The position numbers and the translations under genes were made by a program. From Dichomitus squalens LYAD-421 SS1 (lineage: Eukaryota > Basidiomycota > Agaricomycetes > Polyporales > Polyporaceae): a DNA stretch of 64,000 nt. The stretch's first letter is position 1. The number at the start of each line of letters is the position of its first letter. The stretch spans positions 86,937 through 150,936 of the forward strand of contig NW_006766953.1 in assembly GCF_000275845.1 (NCBI RefSeq), written 5' to 3'. Positions 36,538 through 49,216 of this stretch are shown one piece after another. The notes under the pieces are model-generated. The model was not told the DNA's origin, searched no databases, and worked only from the letters and a program-made list of their open reading frames with translations.

Positions 36538-39500
36538 TTAGACCTTTATGACGTGCGTGAGCTTCTCAACGAGTTTCTGCAACCTCTTTGCCTCATACAC
36601 GGCCAACGTGTGGTTCTTATCGATGGTGATTGCCTCGGTCAACGCCGGGAACGTCGTAGCGCCGTAACCTAGCCCATGGTGCTGTTGAGCCACTTCGACA
36701 TGTTTCGCAAACATATTATTACTCACCAAGCCACTTGCCGGGGGCTACGTCCAGGTTGCGGTACCATTCCCGGTCCTTGATACCCTCCTCATCGATGAAG
36801 CCGCGCTCGAAGAGCTTCAGCTTCTTGTTGACCTCGCGAACGCGCTTCACCGCCTTCTTGAACTTCTTGCTCGGGAACCGCTTCTTGTCCAACGCATACA
36901 GCTCCTCGCCCATCGCCTGCTCGCGCTGCTCTTGCGCCACGGCGGGTGCATGACCAACGCGGGGCTTGAAAGGCAGCAGCCCGTTCTTGTTTCCCTTTCC
37001 GGACTTCATGCCCGAGCACTCGAATGCCTTGTCAACGGTAGGGATCGCGGGGCTGGCGACAGGAGAAGCATCCTTGCGGAAGGGTGCGCAGTCCTTGCCG
37101 AGGAACCGCTTGAGCTTGCAAAGCGCGCGGCGGAACGTGCGACGGAAGAGGTGGCGGCGGGCGAACTTGCGAAGGAGCTTCCTGAGCTTGTGCTCCGCCT
37201 CAACCTTTTCGTGGTCAAGCTTGAGGCTGGCCTTCTGGAGGGACTGGATCGCATTGCGGAGATCGGAAAAGTCGACGTCAAGAGAGGTTGTCGAGGCGAG
37301 CTCTTCCACCCTAGAGAAAATGTTAATCAACACATGCCTTGCGACATCGAGGACTGGGGCACTATACGTACTTTTCGAGGTACTTCTCGAGTTCGAAGGC
37401 GTGGTAAGTCGTGTTGAGGGGTAGTACGATAGAGTCTGCGAGACGGATGGTCTGCAGTCCGAGGTACTTTGCAACAGCAACATGCCGGAAGAAGCCGGGG
37501 TCGCCGTACAATTCAATCCACCTCTCGGAGTCGAAGATCGAATGGTAGTGGTAGACCGGGTCTTGCAGAGTCGAGCCGAAGCCGCCTCCGGCGGAAGCCA
37601 CCTGAAGCATATATCAGTTCACAGCATAGATACGCAGACGCCAGGAAATACACACCCCAGTACGCTGCACAAAGACGGTATAGTCGCTTCCGGAACCAAG
37701 CACGCCAACGCCAGTGCTGGAAGCCGCAAGCTCCGCTTCAGCCTCTGAATGCATCGCAAGGACTTCAGCGTCGATGTGGTCGCCAGTCAGCACGCCACGA
37801 TCCTTTGTAGCATCCCATAGCGTCTTGCCAGGCTGTGTTGGATGCGGGATCTCCTCGGCGGCTGCGCGCAAGAAGTGAGCGAGGGAGGGCGTAGCCTGGA
37901 CATTGAAGCGCGACCCAGAAACGGAGCCGTCTGCGCACGACAAGAATGGCTCAGCACAACCCCCGCACATACACATCCTACATACGCCCTCTGAGTGATA
38001 CATTCGCCCGGAGGGCGTATGTAGGGACATAAGCTTAGGGACGTACCGAGGTTCAAATAGGCGACGACGTGCTCGTCAATCCAGTCCTCGAAGTCCTCGC
38101 CCCACTCAGTGCTGCCGATCAGACCGTACTCCTCGGCATCCCAGCTTGCGATAACAATAGTGCGCAGGGGCGTCCATCCGTGCCGGAGGAGAGCTCCAAG
38201 ACCACGGATGACCTCGTGCACGGAAGAGGTGCCTGAAGAAGGATCAACTGCGCCTAAGACCCAAGCTGGCGGAGCGCCATTGTGTTGTTAACGCTGAACC
38301 CGGGCCATGTTAGGATGCCTTACCATCACGGTGGTTACCAATCACAACAACTTCGTCCTTGATGTGCCCGGGGATGACACCAAGCACATTCCAAATAGGG
38401 ATGACTTTGTCGTCCACTGTCCCAGTAGTTGTAAGGAAGGCATTCAGCGACGTCGAAGCTTGAACGTACCGTTGTTGACGAGGGAAATGGTACGGTTCTG
38501 ACCACTGTCCTGGATCTCTTTGAGAAGAACCTGAGCGTTAGCCCAGGAGATGGGCAGACTGGGGATAGAAGGGATATTGGTGCCATTCGTGCGAGTGCTG
38601 TTCTCATACGATGGGTAGCCCGGAGTCGTTGGGTCTCTATATGCGAGCCGGGGATGTTGAGGAATGGACGATAAGACCTTACGGCAGAGACATACCCTGG
38701 ATATATTGACAGGAACTGCGTGCTACCCCTTTGGACCGAATTGGGGTTCCTCGCAGGACCATGCGGGTATCTTACAATCTGTGAGTCGACGAGCGTGGAC
38801 AGTCAAGTGCAGCTACACTTACGGAGCGTAGCCGTTCTCTACAGTCACGGTACCGTCGTCGCGCGGGTCTGAGTAGATAAGGCAGGCAGCAGCGCCATGC
38901 TCCTGAGCGCCTTTGACCTACAGCCGAGGACAGCTAGAATGAGCCCATGCGATTATTAACGGCTTAGGTACGAACCTTCAGCCCGCGGAATATGCCTCCA
39001 TAACGAGTAATGACAATGGAGCCGTTCAGGTCGACACCTGGAATAGAATAAGGCATCCCATATGAAATATGGAAAGATTCGGCACGGACCTTGCTCAACC
39101 AACGCGTCGAAGTCCTCCTTCTTCCCGTAGTTCGCATACACGAGCTTTCCCCTGGCGGATCCTCCGCGGCTGAGTCCGTGCCAGGTGGTGACTGCGTCGA
39201 AGTACTTGCCCGCCTCGGGATCGGTCTCATCCGCAACCTCTTCAAGCTCGGCTTTCCAGACGACGTTGCCGTTGTCGTCGAGGATCTCCACGCTGTGATC
39301 AAGCGGCGTATTCATGACCGGGTAGTACGTGTCGATCCATGCTGTTGGCTTTGTCAGTTGCGGGATGCCGAGGGTAGCGTTGCGCGATTCTGGCGTCCCA
39401 GCAGAGAATAAGGGGATTGAGCCCGGCGTCCCTGCGCCGAGCTCCGTCTGAAGGAGACGCAAGAAGTTCTTTGCGGTTTCGAAGTCACCGTCTGTACCCG

Positions 39501-39977
39501 CCAAGTGCGGCTTCGTCGCATACTGGCGAGACGCTGCGATCGCGCTCGCGGGGTTGGGAACGGACCTGCATATTGTGCGAGGTCGAATGCAGAGGGAAGC
39601 CGACGCGTACCGTTGCAAGCGTTAGTGGCCACGCTATCCTGACAACATTGGTACGAAGAAGAAACTCACAGGAATAACTTCTCAGCCTTCTTCCCGCGCA
39701 ACACCTTACGAGGAGACCACGTCCAAGCTTCCCCACCGAATGCGCGGGAGATCCACCTCCCCTCGTGTGCCTCCAGCTCCTGCTCAACCCCGGTCTGCGT
39801 CCAACGCCGCGCACATATCCAGAGTGATGTAAGGAGCGCGAGCTTCAAGAAGGCGACCAAGAATCGGCGGCCGCGGGGGGGCTGGCGAGTCGGAGGGGGG
39901 ACGGCGGCGACGGGGACTGGTATCTCGTCCAAATGCCTCGCTTTCTCGAACGGCTTTTTCTCGTCGAGGTCGGCCAT
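36538..39977 (-). CDS. M28-family glutamate-carboxypeptidase-like zinc peptidase
   Basis: A multi-exon gene from ATG 39977 to stop 36538. It is a type II membrane protein: a 40-residue Pro-rich cytosolic tail, one TM segment (FLVAFLKLALLTSLWICARR), then the ectodomain. The order is as in GCPII/Vps70: a protease-associated (PA) region (GKLVYANYGKKEDFDAL, then VDLNGSIVITRYGG with GAQEHGAAACLIYSDP and DGTVTVENG), a peptidase domain with the zinc ligands in VVIGNHRDAW...GAVDPSSGTSSVHEV and SWDAEEYGLIGSTEW, and the C-terminal helical dimerisation domain with YHSIFDSERWIELYGDPGFFRHVAVAKYLGL. The last exon starts after an intron at LDVAPGKWLG and ends with HTLAVYEAKRLQKLVEKLTHVIKV. The dimerisation domain holds an extra basic insert (FARRHLFRRTFRRALCKLKRF). 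One intron (37931-38046) is unusually long and holds a perfect hairpin. Confidence 0.88.
37977..38025. repeat. Perfect 15-bp inverted repeat in an intron
   Basis: Left arm cctacatacgccctc (37977-37991) and right arm gagggcgtatgtagg (38011-38025) are exact reverse complements separated by 19 nt. They lie in the 116-nt intron 37931-38046, about twice the length of the other introns of the gene, so a ~50-60-nt insertion is likely. Confidence 0.8.
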
Positions 39978-40634
39978 GATGGTGGTCGCTCAGCAAGAGA
40001 TGTTCTGCATGAGTGTGTGGGGAGCGGCTGGAGATGATAGCCTTCTGAGAAGTCTCTAGAGTCCGAGTCGGAGCGCAGGAAGCACGCAATATTGGAGACC
40101 CCAAGCAGCCTCGTGAGAACCAGGATGTCGATAGATGCCGTCTATGTTGTACCTGATGACACAAGCCGAAAATCCTTGACCGCCTTCAAGTCTGCGTCGC
40201 GAACACTAGTGTCGCACATCCAGCTAATGATGACGATGATAGGTATTTGTGTAGTTCGCAGAACCAAGTATATCTCATGTAAGTAGAACGACCAAGTGCG
40301 GAACGTGCTCTCTACATGGATCTGCATACTGGCCAATGATGTCATCAGCGCATAGATACGCGCCTCTTACACTGAACAAGACATCAAAAGTGCTCAAGCG
40401 TTCCGGGGTCGGGCGAAGACAGGAAGTCATACCCAGCGACCGTCGAATGGCATGTAATGTAAAAGAGGAAAACGCGCGAGCAATCATCACAAAGCAGGAT
40501 TCGGCTACTGTACAAGTTACGGAATCGCATTGCGTTCAACTTCAGCATCTGAGTCTACAATCCAGCGAGTCCTCCATAGCATTCTGACAGTCCATTCAGG
40601 CAGGCCCCAAGTAATAGACGCCGACACCGCGCAA
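39978..40634. other. Intergenic, promoter of the M28 gene
   Basis: No coding exon is seen. It contains the promoter of the M28 gene and the 3' end region of GLC3. Confidence 0.4.
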
Positions 40635-43073
40635 TTACTTCTTGGCCAGGACGATGCAAGTACGCGACGGGATATACACCTGCAGCGCGTAGTTCCTCAG
40701 AACATCCTCCGATGACGACTCGCCACTCCCATGTCCACTCACCTGCGTCCAGTTCTTCCTGCCGTTCCACTCCAGCGGCGTCGTAGGGAAGGTGCCGCCC
40801 GGAAGCACGTTCTCAAATCCGCCAAAGCGCTTCTCGTCGCTGCTCAGGACGATCTCGTAGTCGCCTGGCTCCTCGACGCCGACGCGGTAGTCGGTGAACG
40901 AATTAGTCGGGTGGAAGTTGAACACGAAGAGCAGGCCCGCGCGCTCGTACACGATCACCTTATCGACCTCATGCTTGAGGGAGACGTATGCGGGCGGGGC
41001 ATGAAGCCAGCCGTATAATTCCTCGGTGTGGTTCATCACCTTATCGAATTCGTTCAAATACTTATACCGGAGAAGGGGGTCGTCCACGATGTTCCACTGT
41101 CGGCGGGCGTACTGGAAAGAGTTGTTGTTCCCTTGACGAGGAAAGTCCAGCCACTGCAAAGCTGTATCAGGAGTCTCAACGGAATTCTTGAATGTAGGAA
41201 CAAACCTCAGGGTGTCCAAACTCGTTACCCTCGAAGTTGAGGTAACCCTCGCCACCAAGAGAGTGAACAAGTAAACTGCATGATGATCAGCGGCGGGCAG
41301 GAGCACAGGAGGTGTCACAACCCACCGAATCATCTTGTGCAGCGCGATACCCCTTGCAATAACGGGCGTGTACTCCGATATGTCCGACATGTTCGTGTAC
41401 ATCTCCTTGTCCATCAACCAAAACGCAAGCGTCTTGTCGCCGACTAGAGCTTGATCGTGACTCTCCGCGTACGCGATGCTCTTCTCACCGTAGCGGCGGT
41501 TGGTGAGAGTGTGCACGATGTTGCCCATCTCCCACTCATCGTCACGCTTGTGCTTGAGCAGCTTGATCCACATGTCGGGGATGGCCATCGACAGTCGGTA
41601 GTCGAAACCGACACCGCCTTTGGAAACAGGGACGCACAGGAGGGGCATGCCCGAAACATCCTCGGCGATTGTGATTGCTCCAGGGTAGAGCGTGTGCATC
41701 GCGTCGTTGGCCTGGACATCGTCGATTGTCAAGATGTCGGACAGGATGTATACACACACACAAGGACTCACCAGCATAAGGTAAACTATAGCCTCCAGGT
41801 CCGCGGAAGGACCGAAGTACTCGTGATAACCTCCCGAAAAGCCGGTGCCAATCCCGTGGTGGTGGTACATCATGCTGGTAACACCGTCGAACCGGAAACC
41901 GTCGAAATGGTACTCCTCAATCCAGAAACGCAGGTTGCTTAGTAGGAAACGGAGAACCTCGTGATGCCCGTAGTTGAAGAGCCGACTGTCCCAGAGCTCG
42001 TGGCGTCCACGACTGCCCTCATGGAAGTACAGGTGATCTGAACCGTCGAAGAGGTTAATCCCATCCAGAACGTTCTTGCAAGCATGGGAGTGTACGATAT
42101 CGAGAAGAACAGTGATACCCATGCTATGCGCAGTATCAATGAGCTCTTTCAGCTCCTCGGGAGTTCCGTAGCGAGAGCTCGCAGCAAAGAAGCTCGTGAC
42201 CTGGTATCCGAAGGCTATGATGGTAGATTTTCAGTCAGGTATAACGATGTACCGAAGAGAGATGCTTACACGCGTAGTAAGCATGCTCCATGACTGCCAT
42301 CAACTGTATCGTGTTATAACCCAGGTCCTTAATACGTGGAAGGATGTTCTGAGTGAATTCCTTGTACGTGCCAACGCGATGCTCGGTGGTCGAGATGCCG
42401 ACATGGGCTTCGTAAATGCGTAAGCTTCTCGGAGCTGGTGGACGAGGGTGCTTGAAAGTATATCGCTCTTCGAGAGGAGGGTTCCAGAATCGCGCCTCGT
42501 ACACTGGTGATACTGTCAAATCCTGGGTGACGCGCTGTATCCAGGCAGGGATGCGTTCAATGCGCTCTCCACTGTTGACAATCATGGAGATCTGAGATAA
42601 AATGCAATCTCAGTGAAGTGTAATAGCGAAGAGGCGCATGAACGAGGTATACCTTGATCTTTGAGTCGTGGGGGATGACGCATTTACCATCCTTCGGAGG
42701 AACGGTGATTTCCCAGACGCCATACTTGTCCTTGGTCATTGGGTGCGATATCCTGTTCCAGTTATCTGGAAGAAACATAAGTGAGGAAGGCCTACAGATT
42801 GAAACCAAAGGGGCACTCACTGAACTCGCCGATAAAGACCGCTTCCTTGGCGTTCGGGGCCCACTCGCGGTAGGTGACGGTGCCGTCTTCAGCGACATTG
42901 ATGCCCATCTTGCGGTAGCCCAGAGAAAACTTCTCATACCCTCCCTCGATGTCGTCAATGGTCTGCTTCCATTTCCTGAAGAGATCATGACGATGCACGA
43001 TCTGGTCTGCATGCTCTGTGAGCCATGGATCAACCGCGAGTACGGTCTGCTTGTCGATGGGTTCGGTTGGCAT
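40635..43073 (-). CDS. GLC3: 1,4-alpha-glucan branching enzyme
   Basis: Glycogen branching enzyme, moving alpha-1,4 chains to 1,6 positions. The ATG at 43073 gives [18 protein letters not shown], a conserved start; a longer reading would need a non-ATG codon. Exons cover the N-terminal CBM48 ([17 protein letters not shown], then [20 protein letters not shown]), and the GH13 barrel: [42 protein letters not shown] (nucleophile Asp), [12 protein letters not shown] (acid Glu), [14 protein letters not shown] (third Asp), [16 protein letters not shown] (spliced at the 41160-41275 exon), and the C-terminal beta domain with [18 protein letters not shown]. The final intron lies in [11 protein letters not shown]. 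At least eight exons are present and the ~690-aa size is normal. A 408-bp divergent promoter separates it from the next gene. Confidence 0.93.
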
Positions 43074-43481
43074 GTCTATCGCAAGGCGATGTGTGTTGGC
43101 AGGAGGGTGTTGATATGCCTGGGGATCTGGCAAGGGGAGATGGGGCGAGGTGGAGAAGGGGGCGTCGAGCGTGACAAGGACTCGCGCTCGAGATTTTGGG
43201 CAACTCGCCCAGATTCGGGAGACGCGTTCTAGCGCTGCTCGTCCTCAAAGACGTCACCAGTCACGTGTCCGTAATGCTCGCGAGGCCCTCAGATCTCAGA
43301 TCCAGGGCAGCGGGGGCCTGCCGGGGCTTCGTCGGAGAATCAGATCCGCCAAGCCAGCGAGTGCGGGGCAGCGACACCCTGGGCTCTCCCTGCCCGTTGT
43401 CTGTCTACCCATCATCTTGTCTCCCCTTTCTCGTCTACGCCTATGCCACGTCTCCAATAGCCGATTCACCTTACGAACCCC
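43074..43481. promoter_or_regulatory. Divergent promoter GLC3 / spermidine-synthase-like gene
   Basis: This 408-bp region between two divergent start codons must hold both promoters. No TATA box or known site was found with confidence. Confidence 0.5.
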
Positions 43482-45635
43482 ATGTCTTCCCAAGCACAGC
43501 AGAAGACGAATACAAAATCCAACATACTCCATGTGGCATTGACACGAGTTGCCGCCATCGGTGTCTTGCTCGGTCTGTCGCTTGTCACCTGGGCATACCG
43601 TCGCGCTCTCGAACCCCAGTATGGATCTGCTCCCACTACCCTCCATCTCAGCAAGATCGTATGGTCTGCAAGTATCCTGGGAAGCTTCGCACCCACAGTT
43701 CCCCTCTCCCGAGCTACACTAGGACTTGCGCTTCTCTTGTATGCACTCCCCACATCGTCATACTGGGTGGCGGCCTACACTGCGAGGCTGGGAGACCCTA
43801 TACTGGGTCCCGTCGCGACACACCTGACTGTGTTGCTGCCAGTGCTGTCACTCGGTGTAGCTCTCGTCAAGGCACTACAGGTAGGCGTTATATGCCATCT
43901 TCGCCACGGGACGCTAACGCTCCTGGGCACTTTCAGGAAGCACCATACGCTGAAGGGGACTCGAAGAGTCCTCAGTCGTCTATCACCCTTCCGGTCTGCG
44001 CAACTGCAATCAACTCTCTTCAGGGTCTCTGGCCGATAGTCACAGTCCTGTCCTCAGCCCCAGAAGACCAAGTTGTAGGTTCTTGCTCCTCATGGACCGG
44101 CTTGTACATTTCTTGATATCTTTTTCGTAGTTCATGCAATTAGGTACCGCTGCAATGGCTTGCTGGGCTATAGCGCCTTTCCTTCCGGACGTTGGCGCGC
44201 CGCCTCCTGGCGCAACGAAGTCACTCGCTGCGGCTCCCGACCCTGCTACGCCTGACCCTAGAGGCAAGCGTAAGAAGGGTAAACATGAGAAAGAGGCCAC
44301 GGCACACTCTACGACGACCGCTCCGCCCCCACCAGTGCGCAAGGAAGCCTCCGCCGGCATGGCGAGAATCCGACTTGCGCTGATCCCTGTCCTCCCTTAC
44401 TTGACACATACAGTCTTACGTGGTCCAACGCTCCCTCACCCTCTCCTCGAACCATGGACTCATCCATCGTACCCGTTGCGCATCCTCTCCTCTGAGCAGT
44501 CGGCGTACTCAGGCGTGGTGGTTGTCGGCGAATCATTGGGATCTCAGAACAGTTCCGGTATTGAGAATATGCGCTATCTCCGCGCAGGGCATTCGCTACT
44601 GGGCGGAGTTTGGGTCGGTCCGAAGGCGGTAACCACGGAACGAGACCTTTTGCTTCAGGACGCGGCAGGAGATAAGCTGGGAGATTCCGTTTATACTGCG
44701 TTCATCCTCCAAGAAGCCACGCTTCTGGCCAAGAAGGCGGGCAATGCCCGCCCGAAGAACGCTCTCATAGTGTATGTTGCTCATGACGATCTCACTGACA
44801 GGGAATGTCATCTCACGATTAGCTTCCTACGATAGCGGCCTAGGCACTGGTATCGCAGCGACCTCGTTCATCCGTCATAACCTTTCGACGACTATCGTCG
44901 AGATCGACCCTGCAGTTTATGACGCGGCGAGACGTTTCTTCGGCCTTGCCGATCCACATCAGGTCTTCCTAGAAGACGCTAGGGGATGGGTGCACAATCG
45001 CAGCGAGGTGGTCAAGGCCCAGGCTGAGAGCGTAAATTTGGCGACGTTTGAGCCTTTTGATGTCGTCGTCCACGATTGTTTCTCCGGCGGGGGCATTCCT
45101 TCCCATCTGTACACGCAACAGCTGTGGCAAGAACTGAAGAATATTATCCGATCGGATGCCATCATCGCAGTGGTAAGCCTCCTCGCCTTCCTCCAGTAGT
45201 CAGCTCTGAGGCCATCACCAGAACTACGCGGGGGAAATCACGTCCGACTCCGCCAAGGCAATCGTACTCACCCTACGCTCCGTCTTCCCACAATGTCGCG
45301 CATTCTACGACGCCATGGAGCCATCGGCGAATGCTGTCGATGAGTTCCAGAACTGGGTGTTCTTCTGCACACCTTCGAGCGAGCCGCTCGAGTTCCGCAA
45401 GGCGGTCGCGTCCGACTTCCTCGGTTCGTACCTACGGCGGCATATCCTCTCCAGCCTGGAGGAGCGCGAGGGCGATATATCCGGTCTGGGAACCGACATT
45501 GCTGAGGACAAGCGTGAGCGGTTCATCTTGAAGGATTTGGCGAATCCGTTGGGCGATTGGCAGCAGAAGGACGCGATCCACCATTGGAAAATCATGCGCG
45601 CAGTACTGCCGGACGTGTTCTGGGAGACGTACTAA
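43482..45635 (+). CDS. Membrane protein with spermidine-synthase-like domain
   Basis: Five exons (43482-43880, 43937-44074, 44131-44771, 44836-45172, 45222-45635) give 642 aa. The first ~240 residues hold several hydrophobic segments (about 14-35, 50-68, 72-90, 98-120, and further ones after SLQGLWPIVTVL and AMACWAIAPFL). The second part is a class I methyltransferase/spermidine-synthase fold: VGLGTGIAATSFI (SAM motif I, restored across the third splice), STTIVEIDPAVYDAARRFFGL (acidic ribose ligand), EDARGWV, FDVVVHDCFSGGGIP and IIAVNYAGEI. The aminopropyltransferase catalytic DSSDPxGPA motif is replaced by HDCFSGGGIP, so polyamine synthesis is doubtful. Such TM plus spermidine-synthase-like proteins occur in fungi with unknown substrate. 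A Lys/Pro-rich linker (KRKKGKHEKE) joins the two parts. Confidence 0.8.
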
Positions 45636-45949
45636 AGTTGCATGTAGTTGTACTGTAGCAAAGAACTCATGCTGCTGTTTCTGCCCGAGATATCGAAACC
45701 CGATGTCTTGGCAGAACATGAATACCATCACGAGTTCACAACTCCGTCTTGCAGACCTCTTGCTCGACGATGGGTCACGTGTGCAGACGCGTCGACAATG
45801 CAACGCGCGCTTGACGCGTTGCGCGTTATCTGTACTTCGACCGGAACTGCTTCCATCACTTCGCGTTCCAAAGCTTCCCAGTTGCGAGCCTCGAGGTCAC
45901 GTAGATATAAAGAACGTTGCAACCAGCGACGTCGTTCGCTCCGTCCAGG
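45636..45949. other. Promoter region of the BTB gene
   Basis: A 314-bp spacer between tandem plus-strand genes. No coding exon is seen. Confidence 0.4.
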
Positions 45950-48395
45950 ATGTCCTCCCCGCGTCCCGGCTCCATCTCGTTGAATTCGCCTGGACGACCG
46001 TCGCCGCTCTCGCGCCCGCATTGGCCGTGGTCCACGTACACGCATAGGTCGTCATCTTCCTCTGCTTCCATTCAATCTACCGCCAGCAGCTCCGTGCATA
46101 GCTCTCAGACTTGGGAGTCGAGAGGCTCTACCATCACATCCGGTACAGGCACCGTGTTACTATCTGCTGGCCCAGGGGTCGCATCTACCCGTATGGCAGG
46201 CATGAGCAGCCAGAACGCACTGATGGAGGATACGACGACCAGGCAGTGGAACTTCCACGTGAGTGGCTCATAGCTTGGTAATCATTGTGGGTGCTCAATG
46301 AAAGACCTGATGCGTAGGCTTTCGAATGGGTGGTGCGCGATGTCAGTAGGCTCCGGGACTACATCGAGAACCCCCCTTTGACTGCGGAAGGCGAAAATGG
46401 GCCGGAAGAACTCGATGAGGAGTTTGATGTTCTGAGGGAGTCTCCTGAGCTAGGAGACGGTAAGTTCAAGTTGGAGATTTGTACGTGGATTTAGCTGTGG
46501 TCCAGGATCGTTCGAGACTGACGGGTTCGTTCTAGCCAAGACTACGATGAACGAGCCCGAGAACCCTGCCACGCCTAGTATTCGCACCCAACCACCGACG
46601 CTGTCCCTATATATCACATCTTTGACCGTCGATTTCGCGCACACGGAGTACGAGCATTCTGCATCCATGTTCGCAGCAATCAAGTGCCAGGACGATCGGA
46701 TAGGCGAGCGTGGCGCCCGTGCTGAATGGGCTTGGGAGTTCTGGCAGAGCAACTGGGCTTTTCGTCAGGGAAGCGAAGTATGGGGTGAGTGACCTTCTCA
46801 AATCAAGGTGGCCGATCACAGCTTCTGAAACGTTTCGCAACAGAATGCCCGCTTCCGCCTTTGTCCGTACTCCTCGAAAACCTGACGATCAGGGAGACCG
46901 ACTCGTTTGTGATATGCGTGCAGATGCATTCACCTGTGGGACCTTTCTACCCGCAGCAACCGTCAGCCTACTACGTTCCTCGAGATCTTCTAGAAGGACT
47001 GGAGGCGTCTCTTGATAACCCCAGTCAGTATATGCACCATCCTTGGGTACTGCTTGCGCTCATGTCTCACTGTTCTAGACACTGGAGATGTTCAGTTTGT
47101 TTGTCTTGAGCGTACTTCCCAAGATCAGGACTCACTGTCGAGTTCAATGGCGTCCCTGGCGCCTGCTAGCCCTCGCTCCGCATCATCATCCCAGTCACCC
47201 TCACCACCTCATGCTTTAGCCCGGAAGCGCATCATATATGCGCATTCTGACATCCTCATCAGGCGGTCCGAGTACTTTGCCACAATGCTCAGCTCGTCTT
47301 TCAACGAGAATAGCAGCACGCTCCTGCCAGGCGAGCGCAAGGTGTACACTATCGTCGTCGAGGAGGCTGACTTTGTGACCATATACTGGCTCCTCAAGTG
47401 GGTGTATGCGAACTGGGTGCTCTTCCGCAAGGACGACGATCCTCGCCAGGCAGTTGACGGGATCGGCGCAGGGTGGAGCGCTCGTGACTTCTGCTCGCCT
47501 GGCGTCGCGGACGAATGGGGCTGGAAAGTGTTTCACAAAGGTGGTTCGTCCGATGGGCACAGTCGCGCCGTCAGCGACGCGCGCAGCGTCACCAGCGGTG
47601 CGAGCGGCAGGTCGACTGGAGATGCGCCCCGCGAGAAACCCAAGGAACTCCGCGTCACGGGTTCGTCGACTACCTCTGGGATGCGCGCAGGTGGCCCAAG
47701 CTCGTCCAAGTCTACTGCCGCTCGGTCGCCCACTACCCCTCGCCGACCTTCGCATGGGCCTTCTGGCGGAAATACTCCCACTATGCCTGTGCCCATGCCC
47801 AATCCAACCTCTCCCTCTGGACCCTCGTCTCGCGCCCCAAAGGTTGTGCCCGTGCCACTTTCCCCCTCAGCCCCGCACTACTCACACAAGCAGCGCGCAC
47901 GCTCAACTGCCTCGACGGTTGACCCACACCCGCACCCTACCCCAGCCCCGCAGCCCGCGTCTGCGCTCTCGATGTACCAGGTTGCGCACCGGTACGGAAT
48001 GCCAGGCCTGGGCACGCTCGCGCTGGAGCACATCGTGTCGACAATCACGCCCCAGTCGAGCTTTGCCGTGCTACTCGCGTCGACCACTTGGGACGAGCTG
48101 CACTCGCTGGTTGAGGTGAGTAGATCATGCAGGTCTGATCAGCACCGTGTGCTGATGGTGTATTTGTAGGACTACATTGTGGATAAGTGGGACGAAGTGT
48201 CGGTGTCCGATGAGTTTGAGCGGTGCTGCCAGGAGGTGGCTAACGGAGAGTAAGTCTTTCGTGTCGTTTGTCTACGAACGCTTTTTGCTGAACGGTACGG
48301 TGCAACCCAGGTGGGGTCCGGAAGGAGGCAAGACGTTGATGGCTCTCTTCAGGCGCCTGCGGTCTCCCAGTGCAATGGGATACAATCGCAATTAA
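45950..48395 (+). CDS. BTB/POZ domain protein with split BTB
   Basis: Seven exons (45950-46258, 46318-46459, 46536-46784, 46844-47023, 47079-48115, 48170-48249, 48311-48395) give 693 aa. After a Ser-rich N-terminus and AFEWVVRDVSRLRDYIE comes a MATH-like region (LSLYITSLTVDF... then WEFWQSNWAF and VLLENLTIRETDSFVICVQMH). The BTB core follows in exon 5: NTGDVQFVCLE, then RIIYAHSDILIRRSEYFATML, KVYTIVVEEADFVTIYWLLKWVYANWV. A disordered Ser/Pro-rich insert of about 180 residues then interrupts the fold, which resumes at MYQVAHRYGMPGLGTLALEHIV, with the BACK-like LASTTWDELHSLVEDYIVDKWDEV. Such MATH-BTB-like proteins serve as cullin-3 adaptors in other eukaryotes. Its 3' end has a decayed copy 2.3 kb downstream. 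Confidence 0.82.
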
Positions 48396-49216
48396 GCTGG
48401 AGCTTTGCGGATAAGTATGATTTACGGTGGAGTAATCTGCACCAGGGCGTGCCCCGGAACTATCAAGCCTCGCTATCGGATACATTGGTCAGTGGAAACG
48501 GTCTGAACAGTCCAGGGGAGTGATGAGCTAACCTGGTATAAATTCTAGCATAAGGATGACGTGCAGTGCACAGTGTAATATAAGTGTTGGATTGCCAAAA
48601 TCTGTGACCTGTTTTTGTCGGGTTGTAAAAATTGCACGCGAATACGCCATGGTGTATGCACGCGGAAGCATTGACAAAATACAATCAATCACAAGTCGGT
48701 TACGGAGGGAGTAGGTTGGTCGGCGTTTTGATGTATGTTCCGCATGCTCACTGAAGACTCCAAGCTTCCGCGGCACTCGAACGAACGGTGTCTGGCATAC
48801 AGGCATGCTGAGTCACAGACTCGACTGCTGCAGGTTCCAGTTAGCTGACCTTGCCCTTGAATATCCGTGGGTACAAAAATAGCCTCTCCACGGCATCCTG
48901 ACAGCTCGCGGCAACTAGGCTGTCCAACGTGAGTCGAGAAGGCTTCGGACTATACATAGCTTCATATGCAGTAAGCAGCCGTGAGTGACAGCTCCCACCT
49001 CTTGACGCACCACGTGTCCAGTCCCTTACCACCTTTCCCTTTGTACAATACCCTGCGGATCTTCATGCCCTGAAGCCGTCCGGCCAAATTGACGCCGCTC
49101 TATCAGGGCACATAAAACGCGAGGCGGTGAAACCAAAGAGCTTCGTCGGCCTACACCCTGAAAGTAAAGCAGAAATTGCTTCCGTGTCTAGAACAGCCAG
49201 AGAAACACCACTCAAC
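48396..49216. other. Spacer upstream of methyltransferase A
   Basis: No gene is seen in the left half. The right half (about 48880-49216) resembles the upstream regions of methyltransferases B and C, including gctcccacct at 48991-49000. Confidence 0.5.
48991..49000 (+). promoter_or_regulatory. Shared element gctcccacct upstream of methyltransferase A
   Basis: This 10-mer recurs at a similar distance before each of the three paralogues, here about 217-226 nt before the ATG. It may be a binding site or simply a surviving block of the duplication. Confidence 0.45.
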
